The notes under the pieces: model-generated
What the model was told of the DNA's origin: nothing
The model's input: only the letters and a program-made list of their open reading frames with translations
The model's database searches: none
Origin: Caenimonas soli
Lineage (GTDB): Bacteria; Pseudomonadota; Gammaproteobacteria; Burkholderiales; Burkholderiaceae_C
Length of the DNA stretch: 64,000 nt
Assembly (NCBI RefSeq): GCF_013155545.1
Contig: NZ_JABJVV010000001.1
Coordinates: 1-64,000 of the forward strand
Reading direction: 5' to 3'
Translations under genes and position numbers: made by a program
Part shown: piece by piece, positions 55,456 to 64,000 of the stretch
Numbering within the stretch: the stretch's first letter is position 1
Layout of the letters: each line of letters begins with the position of its first letter

Positions 55456-57603
55456 TTAGTACGTCGGTTGGTGGTTCCGGATGGCTTCCTTGACGTTGGC
55501 CGTGACTGAGAATCCGGGGCCGTACTTGTCCGCCAGTTCAGCCGCGCGTGCGCAGAACGCGTCGATGCCGGTGCCGTAGATGAATTGCATGGCGCCGCCC
55601 GTCCAGCCGGGAAAGCCGATACCGAAGATCGAGCCGATGTTGGCGTCGTGCACGGTAGTCAGCACATTCTCCGAAAGGCAGCGCGCGGTTTCGACGGCCT
55701 GCCGATAGAGCAGCCGGTCTTTCAGGTCCTGCATGTCCCAGCGGATGCCCGGCTGCTCGAACAGGTTCTTGAGTTCCGGCCAGAGGTACTTCTTGGCGCC
55801 CTTTTCCTCCGGGTACTCGTAGAAGCCGGCACCGGCCGCGCGGCCATTGCGATCGAACTCCTTGACCATGCGCTCGACCAGCAACTCGCCGGCCGACGGG
55901 ATGTAGGTGCCGCCCTCGGCCCGAATGTCAGCGCGGGTCTGGTCCAGCACGTGCACCGACAGAGACAGCGCCGTCTCGTCCAGCACGGCCAAAGGTCCCA
56001 CCGGCATTCCGGCCTGGATGCCCGCCTGTTCGACGACCGCAGCGGGGATGCCCTCGCCGACCATGGCCGAACCTTCCATCACGAAGGTGCCGAACACGCG
56101 AGAAGTGAAGAAGCCACGCGAGTCGTTGACCACGATGGGGATCTTGCCGATGGACTGGACATAGTCGAAGGCGCGGGCCACCGTTTCATCGTCGGTCTGT
56201 TTGCCGCGGATGATTTCCACCAGCTTCATCTTGTCCACCGGACTGAAGAAGTGGATGCCGACGAATTTTTCCGGGCGCCGGCTGGCCTTGGCCAGGCCGG
56301 TGATCGGCAGGGTCGAGGTGTTGCTCGCGAAAAATCCTCCGGGCGCCAGCATGGGCTCGGCTTCCTGGGTCACGCGTGCTTTGAGTTCGCGGTTCTCGAA
56401 CACGGCTTCGATGATGAGATCACAGCCCTTCAAATCTTCGATCGAATCGCTGGCCGTGATGCGCGAGAGCAGGGCGTTCTGGTCCTGCGGGCTCATGCGG
56501 CCCTTCTCCACCCGCGGCTGGGTCACCTTGACGCTGTAGTTGCGGCCGGCCTCGGCCTTCTCCGCGGTCACGTCCCTCAGCACGGTAGGAACGCCGCGGC
56601 TGGCCTGCACGTAGGCGATGCCCCCGCCCATCATGCCGGCGCCCAGGATGCCCACCTTCTGCGGCTTGTAGCGCGGCACGTCCTTGGGCCGCGACTGCCC
56701 CGACTTGATCGCGTTCATGTTGAAGAAGAACGTGTTGATCATGTTCTTCGCGACCGGGCTGGCGATCAGCTTGGCCAGGTAGCGCGACTCGATGCGCAGG
56801 GCCGTATCGAAATCGACCTGCGCGCCTTCGACCATCGCGGCCAGCGCGTATTCCGGCGCCGGGTACAAGCCGCGCGTCTTCTGCTTGAGCACGGCGGGGG
56901 CCACGCTCAGCATGCCGGCGATCTTGGGATTGCTGGGTGTGCCGCCTGGCATCTTGTAGTTCTTGTCGTCCCAGGGTTGTTGCGATTGCGGGTGCGCGTC
57001 GATCCAGGCCAGGGCTGCCGGCCGGAGGGCCGCAGCGCCAGGCACCAGTTCATGCACCACGCCCATCTCCAGCGCTTCGCGCGGCGTGAACAGCTTGCTC
57101 TCCAGGATGTAGGGCTGCGCGCCCATCAAGCCCAAGAGGCGGGTCATCTTGGTGATGCCGGAGGCGCCGGGGATAAGGCCCAGCGTGATCTCGGGCAGGC
57201 CGAACTGGATCTTGGGGTTGTCCACGGCCACGCGGTAGTGGCCCACTAGCGCGACCTCCCAGCCTCCGCCCAGGGCTGTGCCGTTGAGGCAGCTGACGAC
57301 GGGCTTGCCCAGCGTTTCCAAGGTGCGGAAATTCTTCTTGGTCTGCTGGATCTCCTGGAACACCTTCGGCGCGTCAGTGGACTGCAGGCGCATCGTGCCC
57401 TTCAGGTCCGCGCCGGCGAAGAAGGTGCTTTTGTTCGAGGCCAGCACGATGCCCTTGATGGCCTCCTTGTCGCGGACGACCTGGCCGGTGACTTCGGTCA
57501 GGTCGTTCTGCCACTGCGCACACATGGTGTTGACGGGCGATCCCTCCTCGTCGAAGGTGATGGTGGCGATGCCCTCGACGAGTTCGTACTTGATGGTTTT
57601 CAT
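55456..57603 (-). CDS. Fused enoyl-CoA hydratase/3-hydroxyacyl-CoA dehydrogenase (FadB/FadJ type)
   Basis: A 715-residue multifunctional beta-oxidation protein. The N-terminal crotonase domain has the oxyanion-hole NKSTFFAGADL and catalytic Glu116 (GGGWEVAL) and Glu138 (GLPEITLG). The dehydrogenase half begins at about 315 with the NAD fold VGILGAGMMGGGIAYV and carries HFFSPVDKMKLVEII and the C-terminal domain (GPGFSV-ending). It performs hydration and NAD-dependent oxidation of acyl-CoA, with the thiolase encoded four bases upstream completing the cycle. ATG 57603 is chosen over a longer frame that overlaps the thiolase gene. Confidence 0.92.
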   Translation of the reverse strand: MKTIKYELVEGIATITFDEEGSPVNTMCAQWQNDLTEVTGQVVRDKEAIKGIVLASNKSTFFAGADLKGTMRLQSTDAPKVFQEIQQTKKNFRTLETLGKPVVSCLNGTALGGGWEVALVGHYRVAVDNPKIQFGLPEITLGLIPGASGITKMTRLLGLMGAQPYILESKLFTPREALEMGVVHELVPGAAALRPAALAWIDAHPQSQQPWDDKNYKMPGGTPSNPKIAGMLSVAPAVLKQKTRGLYPAPEYALAAMVEGAQVDFDTALRIESRYLAKLIASPVAKNMINTFFFNMNAIKSGQSRPKDVPRYKPQKVGILGAGMMGGGIAYVQASRGVPTVLRDVTAEKAEAGRNYSVKVTQPRVEKGRMSPQDQNALLSRITASDSIEDLKGCDLIIEAVFENRELKARVTQEAEPMLAPGGFFASNTSTLPITGLAKASRRPEKFVGIHFFSPVDKMKLVEIIRGKQTDDETVARAFDYVQSIGKIPIVVNDSRGFFTSRVFGTFVMEGSAMVGEGIPAAVVEQAGIQAGMPVGPLAVLDETALSLSVHVLDQTRADIRAEGGTYIPSAGELLVERMVKEFDRNGRAAGAGFYEYPEEKGAKKYLWPELKNLFEQPGIRWDMQDLKDRLLYRQAVETARCLSENVLTTVHDANIGSIFGIGFPGWTGGAMQFIYGTGIDAFCARAAELADKYGPGFSVTANVKEAIRNHQPTY

Positions 57604-57607
57604 GAGA

Positions 57608-58813
<1,206 letters not shown>

Positions 58814-58906
58814 GATCTTTCTCCTGGCAGGGCGGCAAAAAGCCAGTATATTCATTTCACCAAGCGGGTGCTCTGTAAAAATAGCGACACTTGAGGGGAT
58901 CAACGA

Positions 58907-60001
58907 ATGAAAAAGCACGAAATCAACCGGCGCCAGCTGGGCGCACTGGGCGCGGCGCTGGCGGCGGGTCTGGCCTTGCCTGCCCGGAGCCAGGCACCTG
59001 CGCCGGTGCGCAAGCCCTACATCGCCGACATGCACTCGCACTACGGCATGTTCCTGCCTCGCCTGTTCGGTATGGACCTGGACAAGCACATGCGCGAGAA
59101 CGGCATCGTGCTGCTTTCCTGGGCGGTGGTGGACGACAGGCGCTGGATCTCGTCCACTGCCGCCGGCTTACGCCAGGTCGCTGAGCCGCAGCCCGGCCAG
59201 ATCTGGGCCTATTTCCAGGAATTGATGGCCGATTACGAGGGGCGGCTTGCACAGTGGAAGGTGGCCAAGGCGCTCACCGCGGGTGACGTCGATCTGGCGC
59301 TAGCGGGCGAACCGCGCGTGCTGCTGGCCTGTGAATCGGCCAACTTCCTGGAAGGCCAGCCCGAGCGCCTGGCGCAGGCCCACGCGATGGGAGTTCGCCA
59401 CCTGCAACTGGTGCATTACATTCGCACGCCGCTGGGCGACCACCAGACCGCCGAGCCTGTCCACGGCGGCTTGACGCCCGTGGGGGCGAAGGTCGTGGCC
59501 GAGTGCAAGCGGCTGGGCATGGTCGTGGATCTCGCGCACGGCACGCCGGCGCTGGTGGACGGAGCCCTGGACGCCTCCGATGCGCCCATGGTCTGGTCGC
59601 ACTCCTGGATTTCCCCGCAAGGCGGCACGCACAAGGACGTGGGTTATATCGCCCGTTCACTCTCTCTTGCTTCCGCCAAAAAGATCGCGGCCCGCGGCGG
59701 CGCCGTGGGCCTGTGGTGCCTTCGCTTGGGCAATGACCCCGCGTATCCCGTGAACAGCAAGGGCACGTTCGCGGACGAAATGATGCGCATGTGCGACCTG
59801 ATCGGGCCGCAGCACGTCGCCTTCGGCACCGACATGGAGGGCGTCTGGCCCAACCGGGTATTGAACGACTACAGCGATTTGCGGGACGTCATCGACAACC
59901 TGCTCAAGCGTGGCATCGACGAGACGACATTGCACAACATCTTCATCGGCAACTACGCGCGCATCGTCAAGGCGGCCATGAACGGCGCCGCCAAAACCTG
60001 A
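58907..60001 (+). CDS. Membrane dipeptidase-like hydrolase (peptidase M19 family)
   Basis: A 364-residue metallo-hydrolase of the renal dipeptidase (M19) family with a Tat-like signal ([24 protein letters not shown]). Metal ligands start at Asp41-Met-His43-Ser-His45 in [10 protein letters not shown]. Further family points are [26 protein letters not shown] and GTDMEGVWP. It probably acts in the periplasm on a dipeptide or related amide or lactone. Its place between a thiolase and an acyl-CoA dehydrogenase gives no clear substrate. The 93-base divergent gap upstream should hold promoters for both sides; none is convincing. Confidence 0.85.
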   Translation: MKKHEINRRQLGALGAALAAGLALPARSQAPAPVRKPYIADMHSHYGMFLPRLFGMDLDKHMRENGIVLLSWAVVDDRRWISSTAAGLRQVAEPQPGQIWAYFQELMADYEGRLAQWKVAKALTAGDVDLALAGEPRVLLACESANFLEGQPERLAQAHAMGVRHLQLVHYIRTPLGDHQTAEPVHGGLTPVGAKVVAECKRLGMVVDLAHGTPALVDGALDASDAPMVWSHSWISPQGGTHKDVGYIARSLSLASAKKIAARGGAVGLWCLRLGNDPAYPVNSKGTFADEMMRMCDLIGPQHVAFGTDMEGVWPNRVLNDYSDLRDVIDNLLKRGIDETTLHNIFIGNYARIVKAAMNGAAKT

Positions 60002-60019
60002 TTCCCAAGGAGCAGTCCC

Positions 60020-61183
60020 ATGATCCCTCGCACGCTATTCACGGCCGACCACGAGGCCTTCCGCGACGCCTTCCGCAAATTCTGCGAGAAAGAGATCGCC
60101 CCGCACCACGAAGCCTGGGAAGAGCAGGGCTACGTGGACCGCGCCGTCTGGAACAAGGCGGGCGACAACGGCTATCTGTGCGCGACCATGCCGGAAGAGT
60201 ACGGCGGCTCGGGCGTGGACAAGCTCTATTCGGTGGTCCAGATGGAGGAACTGGCGCGCGGCGGCTGGAGCGGCATCGGCTACAGCCTGCACAGCGAGAT
60301 CGTCGCGCCGTACATCCTGCACTACGGCACCGAGGAGCAGAAGAAGAAATACCTGCCCAAGCTGGCCAGCGGCGAGATGGTGGGCGCCATCGCCATGAGC
60401 GAGCCGGCCGCGGGCAGCGACCTGCAAGGCATCAAGAGCACCGCCATCAAGCAGCCCGACGGCAGCTACCTGCTGAATGGCAGCAAGACCTTCATCACCA
60501 ACGGCTGGCACGCCGACCTGGTGGTGGTCGTTGCCAAGACCCAGCCCGACGCCGGCGCCAAGGGCACCAGCCTGCTGCTGGTCGAGCGCGGCATGAAGGG
60601 CTTCGAGACGGGCAAGCGGCTCAAGAAACTGGGCTTGAAGGCGCAGGACACCAGCGAACTGTTCTTCGACAACGTGCGCGTGCCGGCCGAGAACTTGCTG
60701 GGTGGCGCGGCTTTCGAGAACAAGGGCTTCATCTGCCTGATGGAGCAGCTGCCCTGGGAGCGCATGCAGATTTCCGTGACGGCCGTGGCCTCGGCCCAGG
60801 CCGCGATCGACTGGACCGTGCAGTACGTGAAAGAGCGCAAGGTGTTCGGCCAGCCGGTGGCCAGCTACCAGAACACCCGCTACACCCTGGCCGAACTGCA
60901 GACCGAAGTGCAGATCGCGCAGGTGTTCGTCGACAAGTGCAACGAGCTGGTGGTGCAGGACAAGCTGGACACCGCCACCGCCAGCATGGCCAAGTACTGG
61001 ACGACCGACCTGCAGTGCAAGGTGATGGACGAGTGCCTGCAACTGCACGGTGGCTACGGCTACATGTGGGAATACCCGATCACCCGTGCCTATGCGGATG
61101 CGCGGGTTCAGCGCATTTACGGCGGCACCAATGAGATCATGAAAGAGGTGATTACGCGCGCTATGGGGCTGGGCGCAAAGTAG
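60020..61183 (+). CDS. Acyl-CoA dehydrogenase
   Basis: A 387-residue FAD enzyme that introduces the alpha-beta double bond in acyl-CoA. Recognisable segments are the N-terminal helical domain (FRDAFRKFCEKEIAPHHEAWE), the flavin-binding AIAMSEPAAGSDLQGI and KTFITNGWHADLVVVV, and the C-terminal four-helix domain with VFGQPVASYQNTRYTLAEL, QLHGGYGYMWEYPITRAYADARVQRIYGGTNEIMKEVI. A ribosome site AAGGAG precedes ATG 60020. It complements the thiolase and hydratase/dehydrogenase genes to make a full beta-oxidation set. Chain-length preference cannot be read. Confidence 0.94.
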   Translation: MIPRTLFTADHEAFRDAFRKFCEKEIAPHHEAWEEQGYVDRAVWNKAGDNGYLCATMPEEYGGSGVDKLYSVVQMEELARGGWSGIGYSLHSEIVAPYILHYGTEEQKKKYLPKLASGEMVGAIAMSEPAAGSDLQGIKSTAIKQPDGSYLLNGSKTFITNGWHADLVVVVAKTQPDAGAKGTSLLLVERGMKGFETGKRLKKLGLKAQDTSELFFDNVRVPAENLLGGAAFENKGFICLMEQLPWERMQISVTAVASAQAAIDWTVQYVKERKVFGQPVASYQNTRYTLAELQTEVQIAQVFVDKCNELVVQDKLDTATASMAKYWTTDLQCKVMDECLQLHGGYGYMWEYPITRAYADARVQRIYGGTNEIMKEVITRAMGLGAK

Positions 61184-61201
61184 CGCCGCAGCCCCGACGC
61201 A

Positions 61202-61474
61202 TCACTCGGCCGTGGCTCCGTCGATCACGGCGCTTACCTTGGAAATCTTGTTGGCCGGAAAGCCGCCTTTCTCGGCGTGCTCGCGCACCTCTTTCTCGCT
61301 GTCGGCGATGTAGACGCAGTAGATCTTGTCGTCGGTCACATAGCTCTGCTGCCAGGTGACCTTGGGGCCCATCTCGCGCAGCACGTCGCACGACTTCTGC
61401 GCCACTCCCTTGAGTTCCATGCCCGACAGCTTGCCGGCGCCGGGGAACTCGCGCTCGATGACGAATTTGGGCAT
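61202..61474 (-). CDS. DUF4242-family small protein
   Basis: A 90-residue cytoplasmic protein starting MPKFVIEREFPGAGKLSG, with SYVTDDKIYCVYIADSEKEVREHAEKGGFPANKIS, the pattern of DUF4242 (small ferredoxin-fold proteins, some described as nickel-binding). Function is not established. GAGGAG lies a few bases before ATG 61474. It is divergent from the AraC regulator, with 64 bases between start codons, so it may be a target of that regulator. Confidence 0.85.
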   Translation of the reverse strand: MPKFVIEREFPGAGKLSGMELKGVAQKSCDVLREMGPKVTWQQSYVTDDKIYCVYIADSEKEVREHAEKGGFPANKISKVSAVIDGATAE

Positions 61475-61538
61475 ATCGATCTCCTCACGTTGCGGTGGTT
61501 GGGGGAACAGACTATGGTGCGAGATTCGCGCAAATACC

Positions 61539-62564
61539 ATGACGACGACTCCGAAATTCATGCTCGAAACTCCGGGATCGAAGACGTCGTCGTTTGCAGG
61601 CGGCGCCGAGGTGCTGGCCGACGTGCTCGGCCGCATCCACCTTTCCAGCGCGGTATTCCTGCGCGGCGAGTTCTCCGAACCCTGGGCCTTTGCCTCCACC
61701 GATGCGGCGACGCTGTGCCAAATCGTGCAGCCCGGCGCCCGTCGCCTTGTCCTGTTCCACGTGGCCGTGGAGGGCATGTTCACCATCCGGCTTGACAGCG
61801 GCGAGCAGGCGACAGCCCGGGCCGGCGATGCGGTGGTGCTGCCGTATTGCGACCGGCACTCGATGGGATGCCCGGACGGCGTGCCACCGGTGCCGATCGC
61901 CTCGCTACTGCCGATGCCGCCCTGGCATGAGATGCCGGTGGTGCGGCATGGGGGTGGTGGCCCACGCACAAGAATCCTGTGCGGCTATCTGCATTGCGAT
62001 GATCTGCTGTTCAATCCGGTGCTGCAGGCGCTGCCGCGGCTGATCCACGTCCGCCCGACTTCGGACCAGGCCGTGCAGTGGCGCGAGGCAAGTCTGCGCT
62101 ACGTGGTGGAGCAAGCGGACCGTCCTGGCAGCCGCGGGGAAACCTTGTTGGCCAGGCTGCCGGAGCTGGTGCTGGTGGACTGCCTGCGCCAGTACGTCGA
62201 AGGGCTGCCGGCGCAACAGACCGGATGGCTGGGCGCGCTGAAGGACCCGATGCTCGGCCGCGCGATCATGCTCTTGCATGCACAGCCCGCAACCGCCTGG
62301 ACGGTGGACCGGCTGGCGAGCAGCGTTGCCGTGTCGCGATCCGTCCTGGCCGCCCGGTTCGTCGAGGCGCTGGGTGTCTCGCCCATGCGCTACCTGGCGC
62401 AATGGCGTTTGCAGCTGGCGGCCAATCTCCTGCGCGACCAGCCGCAACTGGGCATGGCCGCCATTGCCGAGCGTGTCGGCTACGATTCCGAGGCCGCATT
62501 CAGCCGCGCGTTCAAGCGTCACCTCGGCGTTTCGCCGGCTGCGTGGCGCAAAGGAGCACCCTGA
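61539..62564 (+). CDS. AraC-family transcriptional regulator with cupin sensor
   Basis: A 341-residue regulator. The N-terminal half (about 20-200) matches the cupin-type sensor of the AraC_binding/cupin_6 group (SSAVFLRGEFSEPWAFAS, VEGMFTIRLDSGEQATARAGDAVVLPYCDRHSM). The C-terminal HTH pair (about 240-338) shows WTVDRLASSVAVSRSVLAARFVEALGVSPMRYLAQWRLQLAANLL and IAERVGYDSEAAFSRAFKRHLGVSPAAWRK. The inducer is unknown. It is divergent from the DUF4242 gene, its likeliest target, and its TGA overlaps the ATG of the TerB-like gene by one base. Confidence 0.92.
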   Translation: MTTTPKFMLETPGSKTSSFAGGAEVLADVLGRIHLSSAVFLRGEFSEPWAFASTDAATLCQIVQPGARRLVLFHVAVEGMFTIRLDSGEQATARAGDAVVLPYCDRHSMGCPDGVPPVPIASLLPMPPWHEMPVVRHGGGGPRTRILCGYLHCDDLLFNPVLQALPRLIHVRPTSDQAVQWREASLRYVVEQADRPGSRGETLLARLPELVLVDCLRQYVEGLPAQQTGWLGALKDPMLGRAIMLLHAQPATAWTVDRLASSVAVSRSVLAARFVEALGVSPMRYLAQWRLQLAANLLRDQPQLGMAAIAERVGYDSEAAFSRAFKRHLGVSPAAWRKGAP

Positions 62565-63022
62565 TGCTGCGAACGCTGAAAGACCTCTTCAACTCCGTCT
62601 CGGCCTCGCCGGGCGCCGGCGGCGCGCGCAACGAACATTCTCTCCAGCTGGCCACCGCGGTTTTGCTGGTCGAAGTCATGCGTGCCGATCCGGAACTCGG
62701 GCCGCAGGAACGGCTCGCGGTGGTCTCGGCGCTGCGGCAGAAATTTTTGCTGGCGGACGACGAGCTGTCACGAATGGTGGAATTGGCCGAGCAGACCGCA
62801 CGCACGGCATCGGACTTCCATCAGTTCACGTCGGTCATCAATGATGGCTTCAGCCATGAGCAAAAGATCCGCATCGTCGAGTACATGTGGCAGGTGGCGT
62901 ATGCCGACGGGCATCTGGACGCGCACGAGAACCACCTGATCTCCAAAGTGGCCGGGCTGCTGCACGTAACGCACGGCGAGTACATCGCGGCAAAGTTGCA
63001 TGCCAAAGAATCACAGGCGTAG
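62564..63022 (+). CDS. TerB-like (TerB/DjlA fold) protein
   Basis: A 152-residue all-helical protein of the TerB superfamily. Acidic metal-binding positions of the fold are visible in LLVEVMRADPELGPQERLAVVSALRQKF and, in the second helical repeat, MWQVAYADGHLDAHENHLISKVAGLL. TerB relatives are linked to tellurite resistance and phage defence clusters, but single-gene copies like this have no known role. AAGGAG precedes the ATG, and the gene overlaps the AraC stop (TGATG), so both are expressed together. Confidence 0.87.
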   Translation: MLRTLKDLFNSVSASPGAGGARNEHSLQLATAVLLVEVMRADPELGPQERLAVVSALRQKFLLADDELSRMVELAEQTARTASDFHQFTSVINDGFSHEQKIRIVEYMWQVAYADGHLDAHENHLISKVAGLLHVTHGEYIAAKLHAKESQA

Positions 63023-63028
63023 TTACCT

Positions 63029-63045
63029 CGGTTAACGAGGAACCG
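63029..63045. promoter_or_regulatory. Inverted repeat upstream of the VOC promoter (candidate operator 1)
   Basis: CGGTT (63029-63033) and AACCG (63041-63045) form a 5-bp inverted repeat with 7 bases between. It contains GGTTAAC, which recurs in the second repeat at 63085-63091. It ends two bases before the -35 hexamer. Confidence 0.4.
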
Positions 63046-63047
63046 GC

Positions 63048-63075
63048 TTGACACGTCCCCTCTCGCCGATATACT
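63048..63075 (+). promoter_or_regulatory. Strong sigma-70 promoter of the VOC gene pair
   Basis: A consensus -35 TTGACA (63048-63053) and a -10 TATACT (63070-63075) are separated by 16 bases. This is the best-matching promoter I found in the window. It starts RNA about 20 bases before the ATG at 63105. Confidence 0.75.
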
Positions 63076-63076
63076 A

Positions 63077-63091
63077 AACCGACTGGTTAAC
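63077..63091. promoter_or_regulatory. Inverted repeat over the transcription start (candidate operator 2)
   Basis: AACC (63077-63080) and GGTT (63085-63088) flank GACT, one base after the -10 hexamer, and GGTTAAC here repeats that of the upstream site. A TetR- or ArsR-type repressor bound here would block initiation. Confidence 0.5.
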
Positions 63092-63104
63092 TATAGGAGC
63101 GCCC

Positions 63105-63605
63105 ATGAAAATCAGTTCGAAGATTGCACCGTGCCTCTGGTTCGACAACCAGGGCGAGGAGGCCGCCAAGTTCTACACCGGCATCTTCAAGGATTCGAAG
63201 ATCGTTGCCGTCAGCCGGTATGGCGAGGCCGGGCAGGAAATCCACGGACAAAAGCCCGGCACGGTGATGACAGTGGCATTCGAGCTCGAGGGGCAGTCGT
63301 TCACTGCGCTCAACGGGGGCCCGGTGTTCAAGTTCAACGAGGCCATCTCGCTGCAGATTTCCTGCGAAAGCCAGGAAGAAGTCGATCACTACTGGAACAA
63401 GCTTTCGGCGGGTGGTGACGAGAAGGCGCAGCAGTGCGGCTGGCTCAAGGACCGGTTCGGCGTGTCGTGGCAGGTGGTGCCCCGTGCGCTGGTCGAAATG
63501 CTGCTCGACACTGATGCAGGCAAGTCGCAGCGCGCCATGACGGCGATGCTAAAGATGAAAAAACTCGACATCGCGGAGCTGAAGCGCGCGTATGAAGGCC
63601 GCTGA
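63105..63605 (+). CDS. VOC-superfamily protein, PhnB/3-demethylubiquinone methyltransferase-like fold
   Basis: A 166-residue VOC-fold protein of the PhnB/YcgJ-like group: MKISSKIAPCLWFDNQGEEAAKFYTGIFKDSKI, TVAFELEGQSFTALNGGPVFKFNEAISLQISCESQEEVDHYWNKLSAGG and CGWLKDRFGVSWQVVP are characteristic. Databases sometimes call these 3-demethylubiquinone-9 3-methyltransferases, but they lack a methyltransferase domain and the biochemical role is unclear. The gene has the window's best promoter and a good TAGGAG ribosome site, so it is likely well expressed when derepressed. A second VOC gene follows nine bases later. Confidence 0.9.
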   Translation: MKISSKIAPCLWFDNQGEEAAKFYTGIFKDSKIVAVSRYGEAGQEIHGQKPGTVMTVAFELEGQSFTALNGGPVFKFNEAISLQISCESQEEVDHYWNKLSAGGDEKAQQCGWLKDRFGVSWQVVPRALVEMLLDTDAGKSQRAMTAMLKMKKLDIAELKRAYEGR

Positions 63606-63614
63606 GGAGCAGTC

Positions 63615-64000
63615 ATGAATCCAGTCGTCCACTTCGAAATTCCCTATGAGAATCGCGACCGAATCGCCAAGTTCTACCAGTCGGCTTTCGGCTGGCAACT
63701 CCAGATGCTGGGCGAGGACATGGGCAACTATGTGCTCGCCACCACCGCGCAGGCGGACGCCAAGCCCGGTGCACCGGCGGGCGCCATCAATGGCGGCTTT
63801 TATCCGCGCAATCCCGACTGGCCTGCCCAGTACCCATCGATCGTGATCGCCGTGCCCGATATCGCGGCCGCCATGAAGACCGTGGCATCCGCCGGCGGCG
63901 AGGTGCTGGGCGAGCCGATGGACATCCCCGGGGTCGGCAAGTACGTGTCGTTCTTCGACACCGAGAAGAACCGTCTGAGCATGCTGCAACCCTTGCCGAT
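63615..64000 (+). CDS. VOC-family (glyoxalase-like) protein, 3' end beyond window
   Basis: The first 128 codons of a glyoxalase/bleomycin-resistance (VOC) protein: VVHFEIPYENRDRIAKFYQSAFGWQLQMLG, GAINGGFYPRN and IVIAVPDIAAAMKTVASAGGEVLGEPMDIPGVGKYVSFFDTEKNRLSML. A family member of about 130-140 residues would end shortly after the window edge. GAGGAG precedes ATG 63615, nine bases after the first VOC gene, so they form an operon. The substrate is unknown. Confidence 0.87.
   Translation, partial: MNPVVHFEIPYENRDRIAKFYQSAFGWQLQMLGEDMGNYVLATTAQADAKPGAPAGAINGGFYPRNPDWPAQYPSIVIAVPDIAAAMKTVASAGGEVLGEPMDIPGVGKYVSFFDTEKNRLSMLQPLP

Overview
The window looks like a chromosomal segment of a G+C-rich betaproteobacterium of the order Burkholderiales, most likely family Comamonadaceae (Ramlibacter/Variovorax-like). 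The evidence is the gene order sucA-sucB-lpdA-zapE, the long block rluD-scpB-rluB-ndk-rlmN-pilW-rodZ-like-ispG-hisS-yfgM-bamB-der-hfq-hflX-hflK-hflC-DUF2065-hisZ-purA, and an intergenic repeat of a kind I associate with that family. Taxonomy is inferred from gene order and protein character, not from a search. No rRNA, tRNA or CRISPR array was seen, and no gap between genes exceeds about 230 bases.

Layout. 1-2925: the 3' end of an IS481-type transposase cut by the window edge, then an isochorismatase-like hydrolase and a propionyl-CoA synthetase. 3081-11466: the 2-oxoglutarate dehydrogenase operon (sucA, sucB, lpdA), zapE, a secreted coiled-coil protein, a PP2C phosphatase and a small DUF465 protein. 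11463-14274: a DinG-type helicase convergent with bamD. 14290-33522: the core housekeeping block for pseudouridylation, chromosome segregation, nucleotide metabolism, tRNA/rRNA methylation, type IV pilus assembly, isoprenoid synthesis, outer-membrane assembly, ribosome GTPases, the Hfq RNA chaperone, the HflKC protease modulator, histidine and purine synthesis. 33547-37921: a phosphoribosyltransferase, a cystathionine beta-lyase-like enzyme, tRNA 2-selenouridine synthase, a TesA-like esterase and a YbbA-like ABC ATPase whose start codon overlaps that of the esterase on the other strand.

37931-47706 is the signalling section. A membrane sensor with a predicted periplasmic heme-c site (CxxCH) and a HAMP domain lies four bases upstream of a large Ser/Thr kinase that also carries an atypical class III cyclase domain and two copies of a roughly 49-residue C-terminal motif. 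After rlmB, a sirtuin and two small genes come a receiver-PP2C-STAS protein and a hybrid histidine kinase whose first receiver lacks its phosphoacceptor aspartate. These two pairs are the best candidates for incompletely described regulation.

47839-64000 is accessory and catabolic: a lower-G+C solute-binding lipoprotein, a chain of overlapping envelope genes (DM13, L,D-transpeptidase, DUF2784, alpha/beta hydrolase), a two-gene chromate transporter, a DMT exporter that seems to start at ATA, a MarR-GNAT fusion divergent from a SorAB-like sulfite dehydrogenase pair, a beta-oxidation block (fused enoyl-CoA hydratase/3-hydroxyacyl-CoA dehydrogenase, thiolase, acyl-CoA dehydrogenase, dipeptidase), an AraC regulator, a TerB-like protein and two VOC proteins behind a strong sigma-70 promoter flanked by inverted repeats. 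Many genes overlap by 1-4 bases at stop/start junctions, and several use TTG or GTG starts.
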